DNA from: Glaciimonas sp. PCH181
Lineage (GTDB): Bacteria; Pseudomonadota; Gammaproteobacteria; Burkholderiales; Burkholderiaceae_D
Length of the DNA: 64,000 nucleotides
Direction: 5' to 3'
NCBI RefSeq assembly: GCF_003056055.1
Contig: NZ_PYFP01000002.1
Location: 1,601,646-1,665,645 of the forward strand
Shown here: one piece after another, positions 9,521 to 18,805 of the stretch
Layout: every line of letters starts with the position of its first letter
How positions within the stretch are numbered: position 1 is the stretch's first letter
Position numbers and translations under genes: made by a program
Notes under the pieces: generated by a model
What the model was told of the DNA's origin: nothing
Seen by the model: only the letters and a program-made list of their open reading frames with translations
The model's database searches: none

Positions 9521-10618
9521 TTATACCAGACATTGCTCCAAACCGCGAATAAAGATGTCTTTTGGCAGGTTCTTGCCGATGAATACCATTTTGCTGGTGC
9601 GGATTTCGTTATCCTCCCATTTTCCACCGATATCGCTCCCCATAATTTGATGCACGCCCTGAAATACAACTTTGCGGTCCGCGCCTTCCATTAACAATAT
9701 ACCTTTATAGCGCAGCATGCGCGGTCCATAAACTTGGACGATTCCACCTAAAAATTCATCCAGTTTGGCGGTGTTAAATGGGCGCTCGCTTTTGAAAACG
9801 AACGCTGCAATGTCATCTGCATGTTGGGCGTGATGGTGATTATGGTCGTGATCGTGGTGCTTTTCTGCCGCGTGGGCATGCTCGTCCTGATGCGATGGGT
9901 GGGCACAATCGCTGCCACTATGGTCGTGATCCGCATGCGTGGCGTGGTCGTGCATTTCCTCTGCGGCAAGAAAATCTGGATCGATTTCCAGTTTGGCGTT
10001 GAGGTTGAAGCCGCGAATATCCAGGATTTCGTCGATCGGGGTATGCGCCGGATCGAGTCTGATGATGGATGCGCGTGGATTGATTCTGGTGAGGCGTGCA
10101 GTTAAGGCCGCAATCTCGGGCGCGTCAACCAGATCAGTTTTGGACAACAACAATTTATCGGCAAAACCGACCTGGCGCTGGGCCTCTTCTTGTTGGTCGA
10201 GTTGTTGCATGGCGTGTTTGGCATCAACGACTGTAACGATGGCATCGAGCATGTAGTGCATCGCGACTTCTTCATCGACGAAGAAGGTTTGTGCGACCGG
10301 GCCGGGATTCGCCATGCCGGTGGTTTCGATGATGACATGGTCAAATTGCAATTCGCCAGCATCGCGCCGTCGCGCCAGTGCGCTCAGGGCAACAATTAAA
10401 TCGCCGCGTACTGTGCAGCAAATACAACCGTTATTCATTTCGATAATTTGTTCGGTGCTGTCTTGCACCAGGATTTCATTGTCGATATTTTCCTGGCCGA
10501 ATTCGTTCTCGATGATGGCAATTTTGTGGCCGTGCGGCTGTTGCAAAATGCGATTCAGGAGAGTGGTTTTGCCAGCGCCGAGAAAGCCGGTAAGAATAGT
10601 GGTGGGGATAAGTGCCAT
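9521..10618 (-). CDS. CobW/COG0523-family GTPase, probable zinc metallochaperone
   Basis: G3E-family P-loop GTPase. Walker A GFLGAGKTTLLNRIL is at residues 12-26, and the family metal motif CICC is in MNNGCICCTVRGDL near residue 65. The switch and base-recognition segments TTGMANPGP and SKTD are present. Around residues 215-270 there is a very histidine-rich linker, followed by the CobW C-terminal domain. The upstream neighbour is a Zur-type regulator, so delivery of zinc under zinc limitation is the likely job; the metal is inferred from context, not shown. Length 365 aa. Confidence 0.9.
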   Translation of the reverse strand: MALIPTTILTGFLGAGKTTLLNRILQQPHGHKIAIIENEFGQENIDNEILVQDSTEQIIEMNNGCICCTVRGDLIVALSALARRRDAGELQFDHVIIETTGMANPGPVAQTFFVDEEVAMHYMLDAIVTVVDAKHAMQQLDQQEEAQRQVGFADKLLLSKTDLVDAPEIAALTARLTRINPRASIIRLDPAHTPIDEILDIRGFNLNAKLEIDPDFLAAEEMHDHATHADHDHSGSDCAHPSHQDEHAHAAEKHHDHDHNHHHAQHADDIAAFVFKSERPFNTAKLDEFLGGIVQVYGPRMLRYKGILLMEGADRKVVFQGVHQIMGSDIGGKWEDNEIRTSKMVFIGKNLPKDIFIRGLEQCLV

Positions 10619-10702
10619 GGCGATAAAGTGAGTGAATGTGCGGGGTAAGAATGGGGGAATTGGGACTGCTATATTTGTGGCAATAAGCGGCTGGGTGTCA
10701 AA

Positions 10703-10721
10703 GGGCTAAGTGGCTTAGCCC
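10703..10721 (-). terminator. Hairpin between zur and the CobW gene
   Basis: Perfect 8-bp inverted repeat (gggctaag / cttagccc) with a 3-nt loop, directly after the zur stop. On the minus strand only TTT follows, so it may attenuate rather than end transcription into the CobW gene. Confidence 0.4.
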
Positions 10722-10732
10722 ATGCGCCCTAA

Positions 10733-11341
10733 CTAATGTGCGCAGTCAGCGCACCAGCCTTTAATGGTCAGTTCGATGTCATGGCCCTCAAAGCCTTTGC
10801 CGAGCGAATCCTGCAATGCCTGCTGTAAATGTCTGCGCAGCGTGGCCGGTGATGCTGTAGCAGACTCTTCGCCCTTCAGGTCAGTTTTGACTGGCGCTAA
10901 TACGTCGCCTAAAAAACCTGCCTCGCCGCTGCCATCCAGACAGAATACTTTGGCACAACGGGTGCATTTGAAATGCCCGTGCTGATGTTGCGCGTGGTGT
11001 TCCGGGTTTGCAAAAGTCGATTCAGTATGTTCTGCGCCTGCGCTGTACAAGAATACGCGGTCATCACCGGCAATTTTATGTGCCAGTCCAGCATCGGTCA
11101 GACAATCGAGTGCGCGATACAGCGTCACGCGATCCATCTCTACGAATAAATCCTGCATGTCCTGATGTGAAACCGCGCAACGCGCCTCTAGCAATGCCGT
11201 TAACACTTTTAGCCGGGCGCTGGTGATGCGCACCAATGCCGAGCGCAATTGCTCTGCTGCCAGTGTCGCTGCTTGCGAAAGTGTGGCCTGCTGGTTAGCC
11301 GCGAAGGTGGTGGTGGATTTAAGTTTGATGTCAGTGGTCAT
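10733..11341 (-). CDS. zur: Fur-family regulator, probable zinc uptake regulator Zur
   Basis: Winged-helix metal-sensing repressor, about 202 aa. The DNA-binding part is seen in LTALLEARCAVSHQDMQDLF and MDRVTLYRALDCLTDAGLAHK. A dimerisation domain follows with HAQHQHGHFKCTRCAKVFCLD, where CTRC forms half of a structural zinc site; GWCADCAH at the C-terminus supplies the second CxxC. The adjacent COG0523 GTPase argues for zinc rather than iron. ATG at 11341 is chosen over the ATG at 11353; neither has a clear ribosome binding site. Confidence 0.85.
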   Translation of the reverse strand: MTTDIKLKSTTTFAANQQATLSQAATLAAEQLRSALVRITSARLKVLTALLEARCAVSHQDMQDLFVEMDRVTLYRALDCLTDAGLAHKIAGDDRVFLYSAGAEHTESTFANPEHHAQHQHGHFKCTRCAKVFCLDGSGEAGFLGDVLAPVKTDLKGEESATASPATLRRHLQQALQDSLGKGFEGHDIELTIKGWCADCAH

Positions 11342-11449
11342 GCCAGGACACATAGAGGAGTGTGAGTGAGGACTAATTATGCCCCAAATTGCAATTGAGT
11401 TGCATATTTTGCGCAGATTTGAACCAGGTCATCTTTGCTCATGGCGAAA

Positions 11450-12451
11450 TTATTCTTTGGGTACTTTTTTCGCACGTGGATGCGCGGCATCGTAGACCTG
11501 CGCAAGACGCTGGAAATCGAGCGATGTATAGACTTGAGTTGAGGCAATTGAGGTGTGGCCGAGCATTTCCTGTACTGCTCTGAGATCGCCGGATCCTTGC
11601 AGCAGGTGCGACGCAAATGAATGGCGCAATACGTGCGGATGAACATCGGTCGGAATGTCGATTGCCTGTGCGTGCGCTTTTAGTCGGAGCTGAATCACGC
11701 GAGGCGACATGCGGCTGCCGCGCTCAGTCAGGAATAGTGCAAATGTGTCTTCGTGTTTTATTAAGGCATTCCGCAATATTAGCCAGTCCGCGATCGCTCG
11801 TAACGCGGGTTGTCCGACCGGAACGGAGCGCTTCTTATTACCTTTTCCGGTGACGGTGACTTCGGCGGCATCGCTATCGATCCAACCGGCGGAGGAATAC
11901 CCTGCGGTCGCTGTGTAACGGACATCCAGCCCGGCTAATTCGGACACACGTAATCCGCTTGAGTACAGTAATTCAAACATGGCGCGATTACAGGCGGTCA
12001 AGGTGGGGCTTTGCTCGCTGTGTTGATTGGCGCTGGTGACAAGCCGTATTGCATCGTCGGCTCCTAATGCTTTCGGTAAAGGTTTGGCGCGCTTGGGGGC
12101 TTTAACCCCTTCGACTGGGTTACTGGTTAGCGCAGTGTGCTCTCCCATCCAATTAAAAAATCCACGCCAGGCAGAAAGTTTGCGTGCAATTGAGCGCGCA
12201 TTTAGGCCATGGGAATGCAACTGTGCAGCAAATTTACGTATGTGGGCATGGGTGAGCAGCGTGAAGTCGATGTTGTCTTCAGCACTTTTGGCGAGCGCAC
12301 GGCTTAGCGAAAGTAATTCTGCCAGATCGCGTGAATAGCTGCTGACCGTATGAGGGGACAACTTGCGTTGATCAACCAGACTTTGTAGATAGGCTTCAAC
12401 GACCGCCGAAGAACGTTGATTTTGGGAGGGGGAGAGGCGGTCGGTGGACAT
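11450..12451 (-). CDS. xerC: Tyrosine recombinase XerC
   Basis: Site-specific recombinase that with XerD resolves chromosome dimers at dif. The N-terminal SAM-like DNA-binding domain (about 15-110) includes KLSPHTVSSYSRDL. The catalytic domain has the Arg of SSGLRVSELAGL, the Lys of TGKGNKKRSVPVG, the HVLRHSFASHLL motif, then LGHTSIASTQVYTSLDF with the nucleophilic tyrosine. All catalytic residues are present. Length is 333 aa. It lies 21 bp after the DUF484 gene, as in the dapF-DUF484-xerC operon of gammaproteobacteria. Confidence 0.95.
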   Translation of the reverse strand: MSTDRLSPSQNQRSSAVVEAYLQSLVDQRKLSPHTVSSYSRDLAELLSLSRALAKSAEDNIDFTLLTHAHIRKFAAQLHSHGLNARSIARKLSAWRGFFNWMGEHTALTSNPVEGVKAPKRAKPLPKALGADDAIRLVTSANQHSEQSPTLTACNRAMFELLYSSGLRVSELAGLDVRYTATAGYSSAGWIDSDAAEVTVTGKGNKKRSVPVGQPALRAIADWLILRNALIKHEDTFALFLTERGSRMSPRVIQLRLKAHAQAIDIPTDVHPHVLRHSFASHLLQGSGDLRAVQEMLGHTSIASTQVYTSLDFQRLAQVYDAAHPRAKKVPKE

Positions 12452-12472
12452 GACGATGTGACGTTTTAGTCT

Positions 12473-13141
12473 TTAGGCAAGCAGGCAGGCAAGCGCTGCG
12501 CTGGCGGTATCGCCGATTTTCTCAAGGAAATCGGTTGCCATGTCGGAGCTAAAACGGTCGACATCCGGCGAGCACAGGACTAACAATCCGAATGTGCTTT
12601 CGGCGCTATCTACGCGTAATGGGAGCATGGCGATAGATTGCATGTCAGCCGGATTTTCAAACCATGTGGCGGCCTCAAAATCATTATTAGCACCGCAAAA
12701 CGGGACGCTCAGACTATTCGCAAAAAGTTTGGAGTCGGCAGATGCTGGTGCGGCAAACCACGTATGTGAAAACGCCTCGGCGACGTTCCAGAGTCGCAGT
12801 GTGGCCTGAGGGACATTAAATATGGTTTGTAATCCGCTGACCAAGGTGTGCGGCATATCGACGTCGTTACGCGCCATTAGCAGACTGCGTGACCAGACTT
12901 GTAGTTTTTCGGCGATGGTGTCGTTCTCTTGTGCGTTACGTATCATGTCGGCGAGACGGAGGTCCTGGACTTTGATTTTTTCCCGCAATATTTCCATTTG
13001 CCGCTCTTGCAAGGAAATAGCGCGTCCCAACAATGGGCTCGTCAACTTGATTTTTCCTAAGAGCTCAGCATGCTCTTCAAAGAAGCGGGGCGTTTCGGCA
13101 AGATATTGTGCGACGGTGTCTGCGTCGAGATGGCTGCTCAT
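12473..13141 (-). CDS. DUF484 family protein
   Basis: A 222-aa cytoplasmic protein of the DUF484 family, conserved beside xerC. It starts MSSHLDADTVAQYLAETP, has a predicted coiled coil in LQERQMEILREKIKVQDLRL (about 45-65), and ends in a GAF-like sensor fold (LSVPFCGANND ... MLPLRVDSAESTFGLLVLCSPD). The function is unknown. An in-frame ATG at 13210 would add 23 atypical residues; the start at 13141 matches the family. Cotranscription with xerC is likely from the 21-bp gap. Confidence 0.88.
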   Translation of the reverse strand: MSSHLDADTVAQYLAETPRFFEEHAELLGKIKLTSPLLGRAISLQERQMEILREKIKVQDLRLADMIRNAQENDTIAEKLQVWSRSLLMARNDVDMPHTLVSGLQTIFNVPQATLRLWNVAEAFSHTWFAAPASADSKLFANSLSVPFCGANNDFEAATWFENPADMQSIAMLPLRVDSAESTFGLLVLCSPDVDRFSSDMATDFLEKIGDTASAALACLLA

Positions 13142-13248
13142 GGTGTAGGTGTCTTGAGACGAGTGAGAATGAATGACCGAGAGTATCACCGCTATGACAT
13201 TCAATGACAACTATTGCCGATATTGGGCATCGACATTTTGGCGCTGAA

Positions 13249-13286
13249 AAACAAAAGGCCCACATGAAGAATCATGTGGGCCTTTC
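13249..13286 (-). terminator. Intrinsic terminator of the porin gene
   Basis: Twelve-bp stem (aggcccacatga / tcatgtgggcct) with a 4-nt loop. On the minus strand it is followed by TTTTGTTTTT, the form expected for the terminator of the porin transcript. Confidence 0.9.
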
Positions 13287-13340
13287 GGATTTCTAGCTAA
13301 GTAGGCAATTCTGCGTTACCGCAGAACTGACTAACTTAAA

Positions 13341-14510
13341 TTAGAACTTGTGACGGATACCAACAGTAACAGCAGTTTGGTTGTTGCTGCCACCAGTAGT
13401 GTCGCCCAATATGCCTGGGTTGATAGCATCTTTAGCACGCAGGTACGAAGCAAAAGCATACAAGTCAGTACGCTTCGACAAGAAGTAGTCAGTACCCAAG
13501 TTGAATTGAGTCAGCTTACCTTTTTGTGAACCAGCATCAACGAAAGTCAATTTGCTGTACTGAACACTAGCCAGCAAATGCAAAGGTGCTGTCAAAGCGT
13601 AGTTAGTACCCAATTCGAAGATGTCAGCTTTGCTATTGTTGATACTACCAATAGTGAATGTGCCAGCTGGTACTAGGCCGCCAGGAACAGCGCCTGTAGT
13701 AGTTGCCAATGGCTGTTTAACACGTGACCAGTTACCGTACAGACGGGCTGGACCAACTTGATAGCTAGCACCAAGACTAAATGTCTTCAGAGCTGTGTCG
13801 CCTGGGTTGCCAGCAGTAAATACTGTAGCGTTAGTCAGGGATACATCGCTAGGTGTAGCGCCTTTTTTCGATTGGTAGTAAGTAGCGAACAAGCCCAATG
13901 GACCGTTAGCATATTGACCACCCAGACCGAACGATTGGCCAGCTGTAGTTTGACCAGCTGTTTCGCCGAAACCGTAGATCGCGCTAGCTGTGAAGCCAGA
14001 CAAGCTTGGTGTGTTGTAACGGATCGAATTTTGGGTACGTGTACCTTCCAAACGGTCCAGATTGTGGCCAACTGCACCAGTTACGCCACCGAAATCTTGA
14101 ACCGAAGTCCATTGGCTTACGTCATCAGTGATGTCAGTTTGACGACCTAGCAGGACTGTACCGAAGTTGTCACCGCTCAGACCAACAACTGATTTACGAC
14201 GGAAAAGATTTGTCGAACCTTTGTCGCCTTGCAATGCACCTGTGTCATTTGCAAAACCGGCTTCCAATTGGAACACTGCTTTCAAACCGCCGCCCAGATC
14301 TTCAACGCCTTTGAAACCCAGACGTGAACCTTGGATGTTGCCCGAAGTCAGAGCAAATTTGCTGCCAGTTTTGCCAGTTGTAGCGTTCAGTGCTTTGTTT
14401 GTATAAGTAACGCCAGTATCAACGATACCGTAGATTGTTACAGAGCTTTGAGCTTGTGCTGCACCTGCGATTGCGCCTAGTACGGCCAGTGCGATTAGTG
14501 ATTTCTTCAT
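13341..14510 (-). CDS. Gram-negative porin (outer membrane)
   Basis: A 389-aa trimeric-type porin of the betaproteobacterial OmpC/Omp38 class, forming a 16-strand beta barrel for passive solute uptake. It has a typical signal peptide (MKKSLIALAVLGAIAGAAQA) and then the family opening SSVTIYGIVDTGVTY. RLGFKGVEDLGGGLKAVFQL and VGLSGDNFGTVLLGRQ are conserved strands. The chain ends VGIRHKF with the terminal phenylalanine needed for BAM recognition. Codon use is strongly biased, consistent with high expression. AAGGACG precedes the ATG. Its specificity cannot be read from the sequence. Confidence 0.95.
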   Translation of the reverse strand: MKKSLIALAVLGAIAGAAQAQSSVTIYGIVDTGVTYTNKALNATTGKTGSKFALTSGNIQGSRLGFKGVEDLGGGLKAVFQLEAGFANDTGALQGDKGSTNLFRRKSVVGLSGDNFGTVLLGRQTDITDDVSQWTSVQDFGGVTGAVGHNLDRLEGTRTQNSIRYNTPSLSGFTASAIYGFGETAGQTTAGQSFGLGGQYANGPLGLFATYYQSKKGATPSDVSLTNATVFTAGNPGDTALKTFSLGASYQVGPARLYGNWSRVKQPLATTTGAVPGGLVPAGTFTIGSINNSKADIFELGTNYALTAPLHLLASVQYSKLTFVDAGSQKGKLTQFNLGTDYFLSKRTDLYAFASYLRAKDAINPGILGDTTGGSNNQTAVTVGIRHKF

Positions 14511-15157
14511 TTGACGTCCTTTATTTGGAAAGCCTGCTTTAAGGATCCGTACATCTGTCGGATGGGAGAACAGTAATAGGTCCGGCTGCGTGCGCCGGTG
14601 GTTTGGTCTTCTGTCGCGCTATAAATTGGTCGAAATTGGGTCGGGTTGATGATTCTGTTGTATTTTTGTGACACAAAGCAGGCTCAGGACCGTTTGAGTT
14701 GTTCATTTTCTGCCCACATTCGAATCAGACTTCTGGCGCAGATCGGTGTTAAATCGCGGGGAAGTCAGCGCTTTAGATGTAGATCGAATATGTTGTCATT
14801 TATTAAAGTGTTGGCATGTGCTGGACGTCAAACTCCATGAACGCGTCGCAAAAATAAAAGTGGACCTATTAGTTTCTGCGGCAATTCCTTAAAAGGTTTT
14901 TTGAGGAAAAGTAATAAGTTGCCTAAATTTTGTTTCTAGTTGGAATGCGTTGGCGATAGATAAGATTTTTTGGTGCATTTTCGGCGAACTATGCCGTGTT
15001 TCTCACTATTTCTGGCGCGCCAAAATGGTGAATCTTTAAGAATGTCAAAAAAATACAATATGTTGTATTAAAGATGCGAACTTAATTGGAATTCAGTATC
15101 AAATAAAGGATTCTTAATTTATCGGAGATAATTTACGCTTTTGCGTGATGGGTGTTT
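14511..15157. other. Long intergenic region between porin and Sel1 gene
   Basis: About 650 bp without a convincing gene. The left part is porin promoter and leader, the right part (14870-15130) is AT-rich and holds the palindrome at 15052-15069. Short open frames here lack a ribosome binding site and protein-like composition. Confidence 0.6.
15052..15069. promoter_or_regulatory. Candidate operator palindrome upstream of Sel1 gene
   Basis: Perfect inverted repeat aatacaa-N4-ttgtatt, 18 bp in all, about 90 nt before the Sel1-repeat gene. The size and symmetry suit a dimeric regulator; which one is not known. Confidence 0.4.
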
Positions 15158-16858
15158 ATGGCTAAACGGGAAGACTTGGCGATTATTCGTGCTGCGCGGG
15201 CTGGGCAGGGCGCAGCTCAGCTTGCGCTGGGAAAGCGTTACCTGTTTGGTGGCAACGGATTGCCGCAGAGCTTTCCTACTGCTTTGCACTGGCTGGATCG
15301 CGCCGCACAGCAGCAGGAAGCGGATGCATGGATATTAATTGGCAGTCATATCCCGTTGGATGTTGCACTTGGTGCAAGTAATCAACACGATATCTGCGCA
15401 TGGTATGAGCGCGCGTTTGACGCTGGCGTGATGCAAGCGGGGTTGATTCTGGCCCAATTAGTATTACGCGATAGCGAGGCACTTCAAAGCGCGGCGTTCC
15501 GTGACTTTGGCGCGAAGGCATTAAAAGCGCTGGAAACGGCGGCGCATGCTGGCATTCCGGAAGCGCAGTGGTTGCTGGCCCAATATGCTGCGAGATCCAA
15601 GGTGGCGACGTCGCTACATCCGGCAGAATACAACGGCAATGCTGTTAATAAGAGTAAGGATGAACTTGTTGGAAGTAATAGCGCTGCGCGGGGGCTATTC
15701 CAGCCTCAGACGATGTCAGTTGAGAGCGATACCAGCGGCATGACGCTTGAGTGGACGGCAAGGGCGGCTGATGCTGGCGTCATGCAAGCCCAACATGCGT
15801 TGGCGCAAATCGCCTGGGATAATCAGGACTGGCCTGTATTTTTAGAGCGCGGTTTGCCGCTCGCACGTGCAGTAGCGCAACAATACGGTGGAGATTTAGC
15901 GCAATTGCATGCCCCTTCAGAGGCATTGGCACGGCGCTTGGGTGAGGCAAATCTGTTGCTGCTAACGCGTTGTGCCCGCGCCTTGATGATGACCACGGAC
16001 TTTGACGTCAACGAAGTTCAGCAATTTTTAGAGCTGGCAGCGTCCGCTGATGACAAATCGGCTCAGCTGGATTTGGGATTATGGTACGCCCGCATGGATA
16101 GCGACGGAGAGCGGATTGTTGTTGGTGCAGGTTCCGCCAATTATAAAAAAGCGATCCGCTGGCTGACGCAGGCGGGTGAGCGTGGTTTGTCTGAAGCCTG
16201 GTATGCGTTGTCGCGAATATATTTAAAGTCCGAATTTTCTCAGCGTAATTTGAACGATATGCAGCGCCATCTGGAGCACGCCGCTGAAATGGGCCATCGC
16301 GCCGCTCAGCTGGAATGCGGCGTCAGTGCCTGGCGCAATCGACGTGAAAAACTGACCAACGATGTACAAGCGGTGTATTGGCTGCAAAAAGCCGCGATTC
16401 AGGGAAGTGATGTTGCGCAGACATTATTGTCAAAAATTGCCGATAGGGCCCGTCCGAAGACTTGGGCATTGGCCGCGAAAGAGCAATTAACGCGCGAGTT
16501 GGTGGCCAGCCATCCATTTTTGGCGGCGCGGATCGAACTTGCGCTGCTATTTGGTTTAAGCCGCCCCGAAGCGTTACTGCTGGATTTGAATCAGGCGGAT
16601 TGCGGCCATTGTCTGGTGGTGGATATTCGTATGTCTTACGCGCGCAGCAAACGTCGGTTGGTATTGATTGAAACTGGCGACGAACGGCAGGCATTGAATC
16701 GTCTGGCGAGATTGTTTGAAGATGTGGATTGTGGTCCGCACGGTCCCGAGGGAAATTATCGCCAGCGCCTGTATCGTTTTAAGACCGCGCTACCGGCAGC
16801 GGCGTTGACCGACGTCGGGACTGATGAAGATGAAGATGCTGCTGAGTTGAGTAGCTAG
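15158..16858 (+). CDS. Sel1-repeat (TPR-like) protein
   Basis: A roughly 566-aa protein without signal peptide. It is built from Sel1-like helical repeats: GQGAAQLALGKRYLFGG (residues 15-32), AHAGIPEAQWLLAQYA, ADAGVMQAQHALAQIAW, ERGLSEAWYALSRIYL, EMGHRAAQLECGVSAW and IQGSDVAQTLLSKIA. The last 130 residues form a non-repeat domain ending in an acidic tail. Sel1 repeats serve as protein-protein scaffolds. The start is the ATG at 15158 (a GTG lies 6 nt upstream). It sits on the opposite strand between porin and dapF and so interrupts the usual dapF-DUF484-xerC order. Confidence 0.85.
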   Translation: MAKREDLAIIRAARAGQGAAQLALGKRYLFGGNGLPQSFPTALHWLDRAAQQQEADAWILIGSHIPLDVALGASNQHDICAWYERAFDAGVMQAGLILAQLVLRDSEALQSAAFRDFGAKALKALETAAHAGIPEAQWLLAQYAARSKVATSLHPAEYNGNAVNKSKDELVGSNSAARGLFQPQTMSVESDTSGMTLEWTARAADAGVMQAQHALAQIAWDNQDWPVFLERGLPLARAVAQQYGGDLAQLHAPSEALARRLGEANLLLLTRCARALMMTTDFDVNEVQQFLELAASADDKSAQLDLGLWYARMDSDGERIVVGAGSANYKKAIRWLTQAGERGLSEAWYALSRIYLKSEFSQRNLNDMQRHLEHAAEMGHRAAQLECGVSAWRNRREKLTNDVQAVYWLQKAAIQGSDVAQTLLSKIADRARPKTWALAAKEQLTRELVASHPFLAARIELALLFGLSRPEALLLDLNQADCGHCLVVDIRMSYARSKRRLVLIETGDERQALNRLARLFEDVDCGPHGPEGNYRQRLYRFKTALPAAALTDVGTDEDEDAAELSS

Positions 16859-16993
16859 CGCATGCCTGGGATTTTAAGGGCAAGCTTAAGCAGAGTTCAC
16901 ACCGTTGCTTAAGTTGTTGCCGGCAAAACGGCTATTTTTCGGCAGCTTCATACTCTATTAGTACTAAATCAACTGACTAAGCAGTAGTGTTAA

Positions 16994-17021
16994 CTAAGCA
17001 CTAAGCACTAAGCACTAAGCA
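16994..17021. repeat. Four tandem copies of a 7-bp unit (ctaagca)
   Basis: Four exact copies of ctaagca in a row. The array begins downstream of dapF and runs over its stop codon, which lies in the last copy (17015-17017). Confidence 0.9.
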
Positions 17022-17872
17022 CCCATCTCAATTTCGCCCTCAAACACTGTCACCGCAGGACCGGTGAGTTTGACTGGCTGATCAATACCATTCCACGTTA
17101 TCGATAACGCGCCGCCATGGGTTTCCACTTTTACCGGGGAATCTAACAAGCCGCGTTGGATACCTGCGACGACAGCGGCACACGCGCCAGTTCCGCAGGC
17201 CAGTGTTTCGCCAGCACCGCGTTCAAATACCCGCAACTTAATTTGATGGCGGTCAACAATTTGCATAAATCCGGCATTTACCCGTCTAGGGAAGCGCGGA
17301 TGATGCTCAATAAGCGGACCATCTACGTTTACCGGTGCTGCTTCGGCATCGCTGACGATTTGAATCGCATGCGGATTGCCCATTGATACCACTGAAAACA
17401 AAGCACGCTTGCCGTTAATATCGAGAGGCCATAAATTGTCCGCCCCTTCTTGCGTGGCTTGCAATCCGCTGGCGTCGAACGGCACCGATGCGGGCGTCAA
17501 AACCGGCGCGCCCATATCAACGCTGATGCTGCCATCGGCTTCCAGCATAGGCTCGATCACGCCGCACATGGTTTCGACTTTGATGGTGCGTTTGTCGGTC
17601 AGCCTTTTTTCGGTCACGAACTTGACGAACGCGCGTGCGCCGTTGCCGCATTGCTCAACTTCGCCGCCATCTGCGTTATAAATCCGATAGCGAAAATCGA
17701 CGCCTGCCGCTTGTGGTTTTTCGACCACCAACATTTGATCCGCGCCTATGCCAAAGCGACGGTCAGCCAATGCCTGCCATTGCGCTGAGGTGAAATCGAT
17801 ATGCTGGCTGATCGCATCAATCACGATGAAATCGTTGCCGGCGCCGTGCATTTTGGTAAATTTGAGTTTCAT
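17015..17872 (-). CDS. dapF: Diaminopimelate epimerase
   Basis: Converts LL- to meso-diaminopimelate for lysine and peptidoglycan synthesis, without cofactor, using two cysteines. Both are visible: [11 protein letters not shown] (about residue 80) and [14 protein letters not shown] (about residue 225). The N-terminus [19 protein letters not shown] is canonical. An ATG at 17899 is in frame but adds nine atypical residues, so 17872 is chosen, giving 285 aa. The stop codon lies inside a 7-bp tandem repeat. It follows the two acyltransferase genes on the same strand, 63 bp downstream. Confidence 0.96.
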   Translation of the reverse strand: MKLKFTKMHGAGNDFIVIDAISQHIDFTSAQWQALADRRFGIGADQMLVVEKPQAAGVDFRYRIYNADGGEVEQCGNGARAFVKFVTEKRLTDKRTIKVETMCGVIEPMLEADGSISVDMGAPVLTPASVPFDASGLQATQEGADNLWPLDINGKRALFSVVSMGNPHAIQIVSDAEAAPVNVDGPLIEHHPRFPRRVNAGFMQIVDRHQIKLRVFERGAGETLACGTGACAAVVAGIQRGLLDSPVKVETHGGALSITWNGIDQPVKLTGPAVTVFEGEIEMGA

Positions 17873-17935
17873 TGCGTGATTATAGAACTGCCAGAACAAA
17901 TGGGTATTGTGAATTTCAACCTGTCAATTTGCGAA

Positions 17936-18805
17936 CTAGTAAGGACTAGGTTCGCCCTCTGGCCTGGTCTTGAAGCGTTTATGTGCCCAGAAATACTCTG
18001 CCGGTGCTTCTAAGACACGCGCTTCGATGAAGGCATTCATGCGTCGCGTGGCTTCGGAGATGTCATCGCCGGGATAGTTTTCCCAAGCAGGATAAAAGGT
18101 GACTTTCCAGCCTTGGTAGCGTGGCAAAAAGGTGGCGATCATCGGCACTACGCTGGCTTTGGTGGCGGCGGCAATTCTGGCGGTCGCTGTCAGTGTTGCT
18201 GCGGGAATACCAAAAAAAGGCACGAACTCGGCATCTTTGGTGCCGAAATCCATATCCGGCAGCATGATGAATGGAAAACCTTCACGCATGGCGCGGATGA
18301 TCGGTTTCACGCCCTGTTCACGCGTGAATAGTTTTACCGGGCGAAAGCGCGAACGGCCTTTTAATAAAGCGGCATCCACGACTTGATCTTGCTGCCTTGA
18401 GTAAATAGTGCAAATTGACAACGATGAATTCAGCACTAACGCAATACCGGGGATTTCCAGGCAAACGAAATGCGGGCATAACAAAATGGTCGGACCTGCG
18501 CTAAGCGTCTCAAGCGGCAACGCGGAATCGATTTTGATCAATCTTTTGAGACGCGCCTCGGATGCCCACCACAGCACGCTCCGTTCAAGCGCGCTGCGCG
18601 AATAGGCTTGGAAATGACGTCGTGCCAGTGCGATACGCTCTGTTTCGGGCATGTCAGGAAAGCACAGCCGCAGATTGGTCAACGTGATCTTGCGACGCGG
18701 TTTCATGATAATGAACAACAGTGATCCAAGCGCTTCGCCGAGAGGGCCGAGAATCCACAGCGGCAGCCAATGCGTCAGCCACAATAAAAAAATCAACGCC
18801 TTCAT
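17936..18805 (-). CDS. LpxL/HtrB-family lysophospholipid acyltransferase
   Basis: Inner-membrane acyltransferase of the lipid A late acyltransferase family, 289 aa. One N-terminal hydrophobic segment (FLLWLTHWLPLWILGPLG) anchors it. The family HX4(D/E) motif is altered: the conserved stretch is TILLCPHFVCLEIPGIAL, with His followed four residues later by Glu, which fits. Further conserved blocks are ICTIYSRQQDQVVD, FIMLPDMDFGTKD and FVPFFGIPAATLTATARIA. It overlaps the upstream acyltransferase gene by 4 nt. The acyl chain and position added are unknown. Confidence 0.88.
   Translation of the reverse strand: MKALIFLLWLTHWLPLWILGPLGEALGSLLFIIMKPRRKITLTNLRLCFPDMPETERIALARRHFQAYSRSALERSVLWWASEARLKRLIKIDSALPLETLSAGPTILLCPHFVCLEIPGIALVLNSSLSICTIYSRQQDQVVDAALLKGRSRFRPVKLFTREQGVKPIIRAMREGFPFIMLPDMDFGTKDAEFVPFFGIPAATLTATARIAAATKASVVPMIATFLPRYQGWKVTFYPAWENYPGDDISEATRRMNAFIEARVLEAPAEYFWAHKRFKTRPEGEPSPY

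Noticed and set aside
14646..14840. 64-codon frame in the porin/Sel1 gap
   Set aside because: No ribosome binding site, unusual composition and no family; treated as non-coding.
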